Shown: in pieces, positions 33,697-42,035 of the stretch | Position numbering within the stretch: the first letter of the stretch is position 1 | How the letters are laid out: each line of letters begins with the position of its first letter | Assembly (NCBI GenBank): GCA_003134995.1 | Contig: PLDC01000017.1 | Coordinates: forward strand, 170,283 to 234,282 | Length of the DNA: 64,000 nucleotides | Direction: 5' to 3' | Source of the DNA: Acidobacteriaceae bacterium | Lineage (GTDB): Bacteria > Acidobacteriota > Terriglobia > Terriglobales > Acidobacteriaceae | Program-made: the position numbers and the translations under genes | Notes under the pieces: generated by a model | Databases searched by the model: none | The model's input: the letters and a program-made list of their open reading frames with translations, nothing else | What the model was told of the DNA's origin: nothing

Positions 33697-35529
33697 ATGG
33701 CCACCATCACAATAGAAGTTGAAGCACCCGCGAGTAATCCCAGGCACACCAGGCTGGGACGCTGGGTCGACGAAGCCGCGCAGATGTGCAAGCCCGATCG
33801 CGTTCATTGGTGCGATGGCTCCCCGGAGGAATACCAGGCGATGCTCCGCCTTCTGGTTCAAACCGGAACCGCCATCCCGCTCAATGAAGAGAAGCGCCCG
33901 AACAGCTACCTCGTCCGTTCCGATCCCGCCGATGTTGCCCGCGTCGAAGACCAAACGTTCATCTGCTCCCGTACCAAAGAAGGTGCAGGTCCCACCAACA
34001 ACTGGGAAGATCCCGCCAAGATGAAGCAGAAGCTCGCGGGACTATTCGCCGGCTCCATGGTCGGCCGCACCATGTACGTCGTCCCCTACAGCATGGGGCC
34101 GATCGGCTCGCCAATTTCAAAGATCGGAGTCGAGATCACCGACTCACCCTACGTCGTCGTCAGCATGCACATCATGTCGCGCGTGGGAAGCCATGTGCTC
34201 GACGTTCTCGGCGAAGACGGGGAGTTTGTGCGCGGACTGCATTCAGTCGGTGCACCGCTCGCTCCCAACCAGCCGGACTCGCCCTGGAGTTGCAACGCGC
34301 AGCAAAAATACATCTGCCATTTCCCCGAGACCCGCGAGATCTGGTCCTACGGTTCCGGTTACGGCGGCAATGCGTTGCTCGGAAAAAAGTGTCACGCGCT
34401 GCGCATCGCCTCGGTGCAAGCCCGCGACGAAGGCTGGATGGCCGAGCACATGCTCATCCTCAAACTCACCAGCCCTTCCGGCCAAGCGAAGTACATGACC
34501 GGAGCTTTTCCCTCCGCCTGCGGCAAGACCAATTTATCGATGATGATCCCCACACTCCCCGGTTGGAAGGTCGAGACCATCGGTGACGACATTGCATGGA
34601 TGAAGTTCGGCGCCGACGGCCGCCTCTACGCCATCAATCCAGAGTACGGCTTCTTCGGCGTCGCCCCCGGCACCAGCATGAAGTCGAACGCCAACGCCAT
34701 GCTCACCATCAACCAAAACGCCATCTTCACCAATTGCGCGATGACGCCTGATGGCGACGTCTGGTGGGAGGGCATGACCGATCACAAGCCCGCGAAATTA
34801 ATCGATTGGCTGCGCCGCGTGTGGACTCCTGAGTCCGGACGAAAGGCAGCACATCCCAATGCGCGCTTCACCGCAGCCGCGAAACAGTGCCCCGTGATCG
34901 CTCCCGAATGGGAAGATCCCAAAGGCGTCCCAATCGATGCCATCCTCTTCGGCGGAAGGCGCGCCGGAATCGTTCCCCTAATCACAGAAGCCTTTAATTG
35001 GCAGCACGGCACTTTTCTGGGAGCCACTGCCAGCAGCGAAACCACCGCCGCAATCACCGGCAAAGAAGGCCGCCTGCGCCGCGATCCCATGGCCATGCTT
35101 CCATTCTGCGGCTACCACATGGGCGACTACTTCGCCCACTGGCTCAAAATGGGAGTGCACTCCAACGCCTCCAAGCTGCCCAAGATTTTCTACGTCAACT
35201 GGTTTCGCCAGAATAAAAAAGGCGAGTTCCTCTGGCCCGGCTACGGCGAAAACAGCCGCGTCTTGAAATGGATCTTCGACCGCTGCGACGGCAAAGTCCA
35301 CGCCAAAGAAACTCCAATCGGAAGAACTCCTGAGGCCGCGGACCTCGACATCAAAGGCCTGGATATCAAGAACGCCGATCTGGACGAACTCCTAAGCGTG
35401 GATGTCGAAGGCTGGAAGGCCGAAGTCCCGTCAATCAAAGACCACTTCGCCCAATTCGGCGCTCATCTTCCCAGGGAATTAAACGCCGAAGTGCAATCCC
35501 TGGAACAGCGCCTGCAAGCAGCAAAATAG
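33697..35529 (+). CDS. pckG: Phosphoenolpyruvate carboxykinase (GTP)
   Basis: This 610-residue GTP-type PEPCK converts oxaloacetate to PEP in gluconeogenesis. The active-site Cys loop and P-loop [15 protein letters not shown] (Cys275), the guanine-binding region, [10 protein letters not shown] for Mn ligands and the R-loop region near EEKRPNSYL all match the family. Length is normal. ATG 33697 is chosen (GGGAG about 11 nt upstream). With malate synthase at 47.7 kb it supports growth on acetate, fatty acids or amino acids. Confidence 0.95.
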   Translation: MATITIEVEAPASNPRHTRLGRWVDEAAQMCKPDRVHWCDGSPEEYQAMLRLLVQTGTAIPLNEEKRPNSYLVRSDPADVARVEDQTFICSRTKEGAGPTNNWEDPAKMKQKLAGLFAGSMVGRTMYVVPYSMGPIGSPISKIGVEITDSPYVVVSMHIMSRVGSHVLDVLGEDGEFVRGLHSVGAPLAPNQPDSPWSCNAQQKYICHFPETREIWSYGSGYGGNALLGKKCHALRIASVQARDEGWMAEHMLILKLTSPSGQAKYMTGAFPSACGKTNLSMMIPTLPGWKVETIGDDIAWMKFGADGRLYAINPEYGFFGVAPGTSMKSNANAMLTINQNAIFTNCAMTPDGDVWWEGMTDHKPAKLIDWLRRVWTPESGRKAAHPNARFTAAAKQCPVIAPEWEDPKGVPIDAILFGGRRAGIVPLITEAFNWQHGTFLGATASSETTAAITGKEGRLRRDPMAMLPFCGYHMGDYFAHWLKMGVHSNASKLPKIFYVNWFRQNKKGEFLWPGYGENSRVLKWIFDRCDGKVHAKETPIGRTPEAADLDIKGLDIKNADLDELLSVDVEGWKAEVPSIKDHFAQFGAHLPRELNAEVQSLEQRLQAAK

Positions 35530-35582
35530 CGGAGTCGAAGGTTTCGCAGGCTCCAGGGCGGGCGAAAGCCCGTTCTTCGGTC

Positions 35583-36761
35583 TTAAGGCTGTGTTACCGC
35601 ATTCTGCTCACGAGTGACCGCCGTCTGCGCGAGAAGCCTGCCGTTTGACGACGCTCCCGTCTTCATGGCGATCATCGTCTTAGACAGTATGACTCCCTCA
35701 GCCTTCGCAGTCGTTCCGATGGAAACAGCGCCGGATGTCTGCCAAAAAATGTTCTTCGACACAGCCCCGCCAGCCAGGATCATCTTCGTTGCGCTGGCCT
35801 GGGTAAGTTGTCCCTCGATCTGGAAGATCCACACTGCGTCGGCTCCCCCTGACAGCGTGACATCCGTCGAGACCAAAACACTGGTAGTCCATTTGTAGAG
35901 GCCGGGAACCAGGGTTAGCCCGCCAATCTGTCCAGCTCCCAGGTTCGTAAAATTAGGATTCGATCGCCCCGCGGCGTTCGTGTAGGCGGTTTGCATGTTG
36001 GCTACCGCCGTTGTCAGTAAAGTTGGGTCAGTCACCCGGCAAGGAAGCGGCCCCGCCGCATTCACGCTATAAATTGTCCCTGTCACTTCTGTGCACTCCA
36101 GGTGAATGGCAGCCCCGGTAATCGGACTGGCTCCCACGTCCCCGGCGATAGTGGATGGATAAACGTCGGTCACTCCCGACTTGGTCAGAATAGCGAAAAG
36201 GCCTGCATCTCCCAGGGCCACCGGTGCCTGGCCCGTAAGCGCGACGGCGTTGGTCGTGAAGCTCCAAGCAATGGGATGGGCCATTGCAACGCCAGCTGCG
36301 TTCCTCGCCGACGTCGTAATCGCGGCGGTATATCTGGTATTGAGCTTCAGCGCGGACAAGCTGGGCGTAAAGGTTGCGACTGTCTTCGCCTCATTCATGG
36401 CGACGGTACCGGCTACGTCGTTTCCGGTTGTCTCTTTCACCGTGAACGTGGACAAGTTTTCCGCTGAGGACGAATTAAGCGTTGCCGCGTCCATGGGTTC
36501 GTTGAAGGTTGCGGTTACCACAGTGCCGGTCACGACGTTCTCACTGGAGTTTTTGCTGGTCGGTGCCTTCGTGGCCCAGTTACTTGGGCTTGACGAAATC
36601 ACCGTGGGTTCTGTAGCTGCGCCGTCGAACGTTCCGGGAGCGACGGTAACGCTTGGATCAACGGCAGCAAAAATCGTTTTAACTCCGGCAACTGCCGTCA
36701 AACAGACGAATAGCAGCGCCATAAACAGACGTAGTTTGTGCGAGGTTTCGAATAGGGTCAT
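35583..36761 (-). CDS. Ice-binding-like (DUF3494) protein with Ig-like BIG_5 domain
   Basis: The 392-residue secreted protein has a signal anchor (about 8-32), a bacterial Ig-like BIG_5 domain (about 50-172; VVTATFNEPMDAATLN, ATFTPSLSALKLNTRYTAAITTSA) and a DUF3494 beta-helix (about 182-392). The beta-helix has LGDAGLFAILTKSGVT, GDVGASP, GGLTLVPGLYKW, DAVWIFQI and FWQTSGAVSIG. DUF3494 includes proven ice-binding proteins that inhibit recrystallisation, but many soil relatives have not been tested and may be adhesins. The single BIG_5 module suggests surface display. No sortase or PEP-CTERM signal is present. Confidence 0.85.
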   Translation of the reverse strand: MTLFETSHKLRLFMALLFVCLTAVAGVKTIFAAVDPSVTVAPGTFDGAATEPTVISSSPSNWATKAPTSKNSSENVVTGTVVTATFNEPMDAATLNSSSAENLSTFTVKETTGNDVAGTVAMNEAKTVATFTPSLSALKLNTRYTAAITTSARNAAGVAMAHPIAWSFTTNAVALTGQAPVALGDAGLFAILTKSGVTDVYPSTIAGDVGASPITGAAIHLECTEVTGTIYSVNAAGPLPCRVTDPTLLTTAVANMQTAYTNAAGRSNPNFTNLGAGQIGGLTLVPGLYKWTTSVLVSTDVTLSGGADAVWIFQIEGQLTQASATKMILAGGAVSKNIFWQTSGAVSIGTTAKAEGVILSKTMIAMKTGASSNGRLLAQTAVTREQNAVTQP

Positions 36762-36951
36762 TGGTTTTACCTTGGTTTACCTTTCATGAACCGCATGGCA
36801 CGCGTAGCTGCCAGTCCGTGCCTGGACAACTGGAGATCGATCGCATCTTCCAGAATGAGGCCAAACCGCGAAAGTAACTGTTCTATATTGACCAATCGCA
36901 GCAACCATTCTGCGGACTCACAGCCCCTTCTGGGTATGCGTAAGAAGCAGG

Positions 36952-37200
36952 TTCGCGCTCGCGGCGGAATGAAATTCGGTGGTTCAGCCGCGAAGCGGCG
37001 CCAGAATGCAGCCCACGGCGCAAGCCGTGGGTAGAATGTGGGAAATGAGCAAGCCCCGAAGAGAGTGCGTGCAAACTAGATTCGCGCTCGTGGAGGAACG
37101 AAGCTGAGGATTCAGCCGCAAAGCGGCGACAGAATGCAGCCCACGGCGTCAGCCGTGGGTAGAATGTAGGAGATTAGCAAGCCCCGAAGGGGCGGAAGGT
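36952..37200. repeat. Two ~130-bp direct repeats, each a series of hairpins
   Basis: The two units start at 36952 and 37081, a period of about 128-129 bp. Each holds gccgc-loop-gcggc (36987-36999; 37115-37127), an 8-bp stem cccacggc/gccgtggg with a 4-nt loop (37012-37031; 37140-37159), and gcccc-gaa-ggggc (intact at 37181-37193, decayed at 37053). Loops differ between copies (gcaa against gtca) while the 8-bp stem is kept. They resemble REP/MITE-like hairpin repeats scattered in acidobacterial genomes. No RAYT transposase is in the window. Confidence 0.85.
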
Positions 37201-37255
37201 CAGTTCTCACCCACACTCTTCTGGGGCGATACTCATGAGCCCCGGACGTAAGAGT

Positions 37256-37410
37256 CTGTTACGAAACTCGATTGCGATTCCGCAATGTGGAACAATCCGT
37301 GCTCCAGTCGCGAAAGCGACGGCATGCGAAAGCCCGGCACGGCAGTGCCGGGAAAGCGGAAGTGGAACAAACCGAGTCCGCTTCAGCGGACGGCACGAGT
37401 TTCGTAACAG
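37256..37410. repeat. 155-bp multi-hairpin element closed by a 15-bp inverted repeat
   Basis: A perfect 15-bp terminal inverted repeat, CTGTTACGAAACTCG (37256-37270) and its complement (37396-37410), encloses four perfect hairpins. They are attgcg/cgcaat (37271-37286), gtcgc-gaaa-gcgac with a GNRA loop (37307-37320), cccggcac-ggca-gtgccggg (37333-37352) and gtccgc-ttca-gcggac (37376-37391). The whole can fold as a closed multi-branch structure on either strand. It could be a non-autonomous mobile element or a structured RNA. It contains no coding frame that I trust. Confidence 0.75.
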
Positions 37411-37527
37411 TCGTAAGTCCCGAATCACGCGGGAGACGGAGAGAGTCCCCGAAAGGGACGGCGCCAGTTCTAACTCACTCTGGATAACTGCGGGCTTCGA
37501 ACGCTACAATCATCACGGTCACTCACC

Positions 37528-37872
37528 ATGCCTTCCACCAAGAAAAGCACCATCCCCGCCGACAAACTATCCCAATACGAAACTCTCCTCTCCACCAACC
37601 ACATCGAACGCAAAGGCGACGTCCACCCCTACACCTCGCTCAACGGACACATGGCCACCTACCTCGACCAAACCGGAGTAATGGGCCTGCGCCTACCGAA
37701 AGAAGAAGTAGAAAAGTTCCTGAAAAAATACAACACCACCCTCTTCAAATCCTACGGAGTGATCAAGAAAGACTACGTAACCGTCCCCGACAAACTATTA
37801 GCAAACACAAAAGAGCTAAAAAAGTACCTGGAAATAAGCCACGAATACGTAAAAAACCTAAAATCAAAATAG
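37528..37872 (+). CDS. Small TfoX-like hypothetical protein
   Basis: The 114-residue basic protein has the pattern KGDVHPYTSLNGHMATYL...GLRLPKEEVEKFLKKY...YGVIKKDYVTVPDKLL and a C-terminal helix ending YVKNLKSK. The order (short strand with N-G-H-M, then L-R-L-P and a helix) resembles the TfoX N-terminal/YjbR fold, but membership is tentative. Codon use differs from its neighbours, with many aaa/aac/aca codons in the last third. A second, truncated copy of its N-terminal part lies at 38753-38825 beyond a toxin-antitoxin pair. Confidence 0.6.
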   Translation: MPSTKKSTIPADKLSQYETLLSTNHIERKGDVHPYTSLNGHMATYLDQTGVMGLRLPKEEVEKFLKKYNTTLFKSYGVIKKDYVTVPDKLLANTKELKKYLEISHEYVKNLKSK

Positions 37873-37892
37873 TCGCCACGGCCCCGCGATTT

Positions 37893-37952
37893 TGTCATCC
37901 TGAGCGGAATTTGTCGCGCGCGAAGCGCACGACAAATGAAGTCGAAGGATCC
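37893..37952. repeat. Dispersed palindromic repeat
   Basis: The sequence begins gtcatcctgagcgga and ends gtcgaaggatccc, with an inserted hairpin atttgtcg/cgacaaat between. The same two ends, in inverse orientation, occur at 56135-56181. This looks like a genome-wide intergenic repeat family. Confidence 0.55.
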
Positions 37953-38094
37953 CTATCGTGCCAGCAGTGCTCGAGCGCCTAGAGGCATTCTCACGGTGAG
38001 GCCCTCAGCAAGGGGCTCCCCACCAACAGGCACTCATGGGCACCGTTCATCCTTCTCATAACTACTCCTAGGTGAACCGAACAATGTTTCCCAC

Positions 38095-38400
38095 TCAATG
38101 CGCACCCTCGCGATCCGGCTCAAAGCGGATGCGCAAACGCGTGCGCGTGGCCTTGGCGAAACGTTCCAGCGTGCGCGTCGATGGCAGAACCTTCCCACTC
38201 TCGAGGCGCGCAACCACTGCCTGGGTCGTCCCCATCGCTTCGGCCACTTGCTCTTGCGTCATATCCGCCCTGCCCCTCGCCTCGATCAGAGCCGAGGCCA
38301 GCCCAAATTCCTCCGCCAGCGACTCATACGCAGCCACGTATTTTGGATCTTTCTTCCACCGCTTGAAGGACTCTTCCACCGGAATAAACTTACGCTTCAT
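38095..38400 (-). CDS. XRE-family antitoxin (HigA-like)
   Basis: The 101-residue protein has a helix-turn-helix in its centre (about 47-95; MTQEQVAEAMGTTQAVVARLESGKVLPSTRTLERFAKA) and an N-terminal helical extension. The ATG overlaps the toxin stop codon in ATGA (38397-38400). In this toxin-first arrangement the antitoxin normally binds its own promoter upstream of the toxin gene. The family assignment is clear and the HigA label is by arrangement. Confidence 0.88.
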   Translation of the reverse strand: MKRKFIPVEESFKRWKKDPKYVAAYESLAEEFGLASALIEARGRADMTQEQVAEAMGTTQAVVARLESGKVLPSTRTLERFAKATRTRLRIRFEPDREGAH

Positions 38401-38720
38401 GACACCTCCTGTGCCTGTTTGAGGGCCTTTATGATCTCCCGCCGTGGCGTCTTCTGCGTTTTCTTTTCAAACACGTGGACCACAACCACGCGCTTACCCA
38501 CAGCCGTTACGTAAACAGCACGGGCGATTCCGCTCCTGCCCTTCATGCGCATTTCCCAGAGCGGACCCTCCAAATGCTTCACATAAGGCTCGCGCACACG
38601 TTCCAACCCGTGTGCCTGAATCAACTCCACAATGCGCTGAAAGCTGGCTCGAATATCCAGAGGAAACGCATCCAGCGATGCCTTCACCTCCTCATTCAAG
38701 AATTCAACGGCCCACGACAT
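38397..38720 (-). CDS. HigB/RelE-superfamily toxin (Gp49-like)
   Basis: The 107-residue protein matches phage-derived Gp49-like/HigB toxins: VEFLNEEVKASLDAFPLDIRASFQRIVELI, then VKHLEGPLWEMRMKGRSGIARAVYVTAVGKRVVVVHVFEKKTQKTP. These fold like RelE and are expected to cut mRNA on the ribosome. It lies upstream of, and overlaps by 4 nt, the XRE antitoxin. The pair sits between a gene and its own truncated copy. Confidence 0.9.
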   Translation of the reverse strand: MSWAVEFLNEEVKASLDAFPLDIRASFQRIVELIQAHGLERVREPYVKHLEGPLWEMRMKGRSGIARAVYVTAVGKRVVVVHVFEKKTQKTPRREIIKALKQAQEVS

Positions 38721-38752
38721 CTAGCAATTATACCTTTTTTGCAATGTTCACA

Positions 38753-38825
38753 GCAAAGGCGACGTCCACCCCTACACCTCGCTGAACGGACACATGTTCA
38801 CCCATCTGGATCAAACAGGAAGGTA
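38753..38825 (+). pseudogene. Truncated second copy of the TfoX-like gene
   Basis: The frame reads KGDVHPYTSLNGHM, then FTHLDQTGR and a stop. At DNA level it is nearly identical to 37610-37657 and then diverges. Only about 24 codons are left, with no start and no C-terminal part. It is a fragment from a duplication that now brackets the HigBA-like pair. Confidence 0.8.
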
Positions 38826-39309
38826 AGAACAGCGCCCTCCCAAACATTTCCACAGCCCCCTTGTGACATCTGACCTTGCGCGTCATTTCAAATTCATTCA
38901 TGATTGCCCCTGCAAAGGCAGTTAACAAGCAGTTCTTTGAAAACTGAATATCGTTTGGCTAAGGCCTTCCCCTTCAAGGTTTTGCGGCCAACTGCGGCAG
39001 TTTTCAGTCCCGACAGAAACTGCCTCACTGATTCCAAAGGATTTACGGGATGCCGACGTACCTAACTCCCGTGTCCACAATATTTTACAGACAAGTTATT
39101 TAGAATCAATATTTTAGTTGGACTCAGACTGGATATGATCATCGCAAGTCATTGATTCTAAGGAATTAATCGGATTCTGTCCGCAAATTTTTCTGATCCA
39201 ATTAGCAGCTCAGACAATCCTGGATGCCACCAGCTTTGGGGACACACGCCCGACTGCCACTGCTTTTTTCTTGTGGCCCAGCCTCTTTTTGATATAGTTC
39301 CCCACTGAC
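38826..39309. other. AT-rich intergenic region with a 10-bp inverted repeat
   Basis: This is about 480 bp without a gene. The part from 39077 to 39180 is clearly more AT-rich than its surroundings. It contains TAGAATCAAT (39101-39110) with its perfect complement at 39151-39160, plus two copies of caatatttta (near 39078 and 39108). It may hold the promoter or an operator of the MFS gene, or be foreign DNA. Confidence 0.5.
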
Positions 39310-40626
39310 ATGCCGACCCTAGCGCCCGAAGTGAATCCTCCCGCTCCAGCCCCACCTACGTCGCTAACTCGCAATCAGATTCGCGGCTTCTGGGCATCGT
39401 GGGGCGGATGGACCCTCGATGGCATGGACTCAGTGGTCTACGCACTCGTGTTAGTTCCAGCATTGCGAGAGTTGTTGCCCCACTCCGGTATTGCCGCCAC
39501 CAAAGGCAACATCGGCTACTACGGATCTTTATCGTTCGCGTTGTTTCTAATCGGATGGGGACTCGCCTTTTTATGGGGACCCATCGGCGACAGGTTTGGC
39601 CGCGTGCGCACGCTGATGCTGACCATCGTCTGGTATTCGCTGTTCACATTCCTGAGCGCGTTCGTCCACACAGTCTGGCAACTCGCAATTCTGCGGCTGC
39701 TCGCGGGCATAGGCATCGGGGGAGAATGGGCCATGGGCGGCACATTCGTAGCCGAAGAGTGGCCCGAAAATCGTCGTCGCATGGGCGCCGGATTCATGCA
39801 CACCGGCTACTACGTGGGATTTTTTCTGGCGGCGCTAGCCAACTACTACATCGGCAGCCACTATGGATGGCGCACCATGTTTGTCGTAGCGGGACTGCCC
39901 GCGCTGCTGCTCGCCTGGGTTCGACACGGCGTTACAGAACCGGAAGCGTGGAAGAAGAAAGAAAATGTAGTCCGGTCGTGGGCGGTTTGGCGTCCGTTCG
40001 CAGCGCTATTTTCTGACGCCTTGCGCCGCCGCACGATTATAAACGCACTGTTGATGCTGGCTTCCATCTGCGGTCTGTGGGCCGGAACCGTCTATGTTCC
40101 CGCGGCGATTACAGCGCTCGCCGAAGCGGGCGGCCGCGTTGGCCCGCAAGCCGCACAACTGGCTTCATGGGGAACGATGCTGGTTTCGCTCGCGACCATT
40201 CTTGGCTGCCTCGCGATGCCGTCGCTGGCGGAGCGCCTCGGCCGCCGCGGCGCGCTCGCTCTTTTCTTCGTGCTGATGATGGTGTTCATCGCGCTAACCT
40301 TCGGCAAGATTTTTTATCTTGGACCAACCGCGCTGCCGTGGTTTTTTGTCTGCTTGTTTTTTTTGGGATTGGGCGGCGCGAACTTTGCCGTTTACACGCT
40401 ATGGCTGCCTGAGCAATATCCCACGGAATGCCGCGCGAGTGCTTTTGCTTTTGCCACTTCGTTCGCGCGCTTCGGCGGCGCGGGAATTACTTTTCTCGTG
40501 GGCAGCGGCGTGCGGCATTTCGGATCGCTGGGAACGCCAGTCGCGTTAACTTCGATTGCATTCGCGCTCGGACTGATTCTGATTCCGTTCGCCGCCGAGA
40601 CGCGCGGACAGCGCCTTCCGACGTAG
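39310..40626 (+). CDS. MFS transporter (SHS/AAHS-like sugar or organic acid:H+ symporter)
   Basis: The 438-residue permease has 12 helices in two halves. The loop 2-3 signature is GPIGDRFGRVRTLMLTI and the loop 4-5 region is LRLLAGIGIGGEWAMGGTFVAEEWPENRR, the form found in the sialate/lactate and aromatic acid symporter groups. The N-terminus is Pro-rich. No ribosome site stands out before ATG 39310. The substrate is unknown; a monocarboxylate or aromatic acid is likely. Confidence 0.88.
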   Translation: MPTLAPEVNPPAPAPPTSLTRNQIRGFWASWGGWTLDGMDSVVYALVLVPALRELLPHSGIAATKGNIGYYGSLSFALFLIGWGLAFLWGPIGDRFGRVRTLMLTIVWYSLFTFLSAFVHTVWQLAILRLLAGIGIGGEWAMGGTFVAEEWPENRRRMGAGFMHTGYYVGFFLAALANYYIGSHYGWRTMFVVAGLPALLLAWVRHGVTEPEAWKKKENVVRSWAVWRPFAALFSDALRRRTIINALLMLASICGLWAGTVYVPAAITALAEAGGRVGPQAAQLASWGTMLVSLATILGCLAMPSLAERLGRRGALALFFVLMMVFIALTFGKIFYLGPTALPWFFVCLFFLGLGGANFAVYTLWLPEQYPTECRASAFAFATSFARFGGAGITFLVGSGVRHFGSLGTPVALTSIAFALGLILIPFAAETRGQRLPT

Positions 40627-40637
40627 TTCAATCGTCG

Positions 40638-41819
40638 CTATGCGCTCAGCGCTTGTTTAAATTCTTTCAGGAAAAACTGCACGTTGTCTTCCGTCGCCAA
40701 CGGTCCCATCACGCCGATGCGGAAGACTTTGCCCGCGAGTGGCCCGAAGCCGCCAGCGATTTCAATGCCTGGTCCGTTGATGAGTTGTTTGCGCACTTTG
40801 GCTTCATCAATACCATCGGGCACAACGACAGTGTTCAGCGTGGCGATGCGATGTTCTGCGGGCACGTGCATGCGCAAGCCCATCGCTTCGATACCTTTCA
40901 CAAATTGCTGATTGCAACGGCGATGACGTTCCCAGCGGTTTTCGATTCCTTCTTCGGCGATGACCAGAAGCGCCTCGCGCAAGGCGTAGAACATGGAAAT
41001 CGGCGCGGTGTGATGATAACGATGCGAAACGGTTGAGTAGTCGTGAATCAGTTTGAGGTCGAGATACCAGCTGCGCGACGGAGTCGTTCGTGCGCGCAAC
41101 CATTCCATTGCGCGCTGCGACATCGCCATCGGAGATAAGCCTGGAGGGCAGCTCAATCCTTTTTGTGTGCAACTGTAGGCGATGTCGATTCCGGTCTTGT
41201 CGAACTCGACTGGAACTCCGCCGAGCGAGGTCACGCAATCTGCGATTACAAGCGCGCCGGCTTCGTGCGCTGCGGCGCAGATCGCCTTGCCTGATTGCAA
41301 CGCGCCCGTTGATGTTTCGGCGTGAACATACGCCACAACTTTCGGCTTCTCGTGCGCTATGAATTCTTTCGCTTCATCGTCGGTGTAAGTTTCGCCCCAG
41401 GCTTTTTCAAAACGGACTACGTTTGCTCCGTTGCGCTTGGCCATTTCGGTGAGGCGGTCGGAGAAATATCCGTTGGCGAAGACCGCGAGCTTTGAGCCGG
41501 GCTCGACGAAGTTGGCGACCGCAGCTTCCATGCCCGCGCTGCCTGTGCCGGAAATCACTAGCGTCGCGCCGTCGTTCGTGCCGTAGGTTGTCTTGAGTAG
41601 CTGCTGAACATCCGTCATGACCTGGATGAAATAGGGATCGAGATGTCCGACAATCGGCTTCGAGAGCGCTTCGTAGACGCGCGGATGAACCATGGTTGGT
41701 CCGGGACCGAACAGGTAGCGGCGTGGCGGTGCCAGGGCAGGGAATTGAAGTGCGGCGGGCTGCGGTTTTGTTTGTTCGATCTTCGTTTGTTCGATCTTCG
41801 TCTGTTCGAGCGTGCTCAT
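40638..41819 (-). CDS. PLP-dependent aminotransferase, alanine-glyoxylate/serine-pyruvate type
   Basis: The 393-residue class V aminotransferase has GPGPTMVHPRVYEAL near the N-terminus, VISGTGSAGMEAAVAN (cofactor phosphate cup), VIADCVTSLGGVPV (the Asp that pairs with the pyridine) and the Schiff-base Lys in SCTQKGLSCPPG. It most likely moves the amino group from alanine or serine to glyoxylate, which also fits the glyoxylate metabolism implied by malate synthase nearby. The first 19 residues are extra: TKIEQ repeats made by a 15-bp tandem repeat (41770-41810). GAGG precedes the ATG. Confidence 0.92.
   Translation of the reverse strand: MSTLEQTKIEQTKIEQTKPQPAALQFPALAPPRRYLFGPGPTMVHPRVYEALSKPIVGHLDPYFIQVMTDVQQLLKTTYGTNDGATLVISGTGSAGMEAAVANFVEPGSKLAVFANGYFSDRLTEMAKRNGANVVRFEKAWGETYTDDEAKEFIAHEKPKVVAYVHAETSTGALQSGKAICAAAHEAGALVIADCVTSLGGVPVEFDKTGIDIAYSCTQKGLSCPPGLSPMAMSQRAMEWLRARTTPSRSWYLDLKLIHDYSTVSHRYHHTAPISMFYALREALLVIAEEGIENRWERHRRCNQQFVKGIEAMGLRMHVPAEHRIATLNTVVVPDGIDEAKVRKQLINGPGIEIAGGFGPLAGKVFRIGVMGPLATEDNVQFFLKEFKQALSA
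41770..41810. repeat. 15-bp tandem repeat in the aminotransferase N-terminus
   Basis: A 15-bp unit (gtttgttcgatcttc and variants) occurs about 2.5 times. It encodes the repeated E-Q-T-K-I at the start of the aminotransferase, outside the conserved fold. The unit is a multiple of three, so copy changes keep the frame. Confidence 0.8.
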
Positions 41820-42035
41820 AGTCCTCGTTTCTCGATTGCGAGATAGTTCGATTTTACGGCACTGAGCGAACCGATGCCAGTTTCACGCGTGGAGTCCAAA
41901 ATTCTTACCACGGAGTGCATGGGGTTTCACGGGGTAGAGCTTGCACTTCCCTTGACTTCATCGGGCAGCGGTGACGCTTTATTGTTTGAACTAATCCGGC
42001 AAGAAGTTAGTCTTAATTCCGAGGATATGTAACCT

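Larger units (their letters stand above)
36762..37527. other. Long non-coding hairpin region
   Basis: This is 766 bp without a gene between the ice-binding-like gene and the TfoX-like gene. Besides the two listed repeats it holds ggggc/gcccc (37223-37243) and a gtccc-cgaaa-gggac hairpin at about 37446-37460. The 36762-36950 part shows nothing clear. Confidence 0.7.

Noticed and set aside
36952-37460. CRISPR array
   Set aside because: There are only two repeat units, each about 130 bp with internal hairpins; there is no repeat-spacer pattern and no cas gene.
38936-38955. cagttctttgaaaactg, resembling sequences near rRNA operons
   Set aside because: No 16S, 23S or 5S sequence is nearby; the motif is a short imperfect palindrome that can occur by chance.
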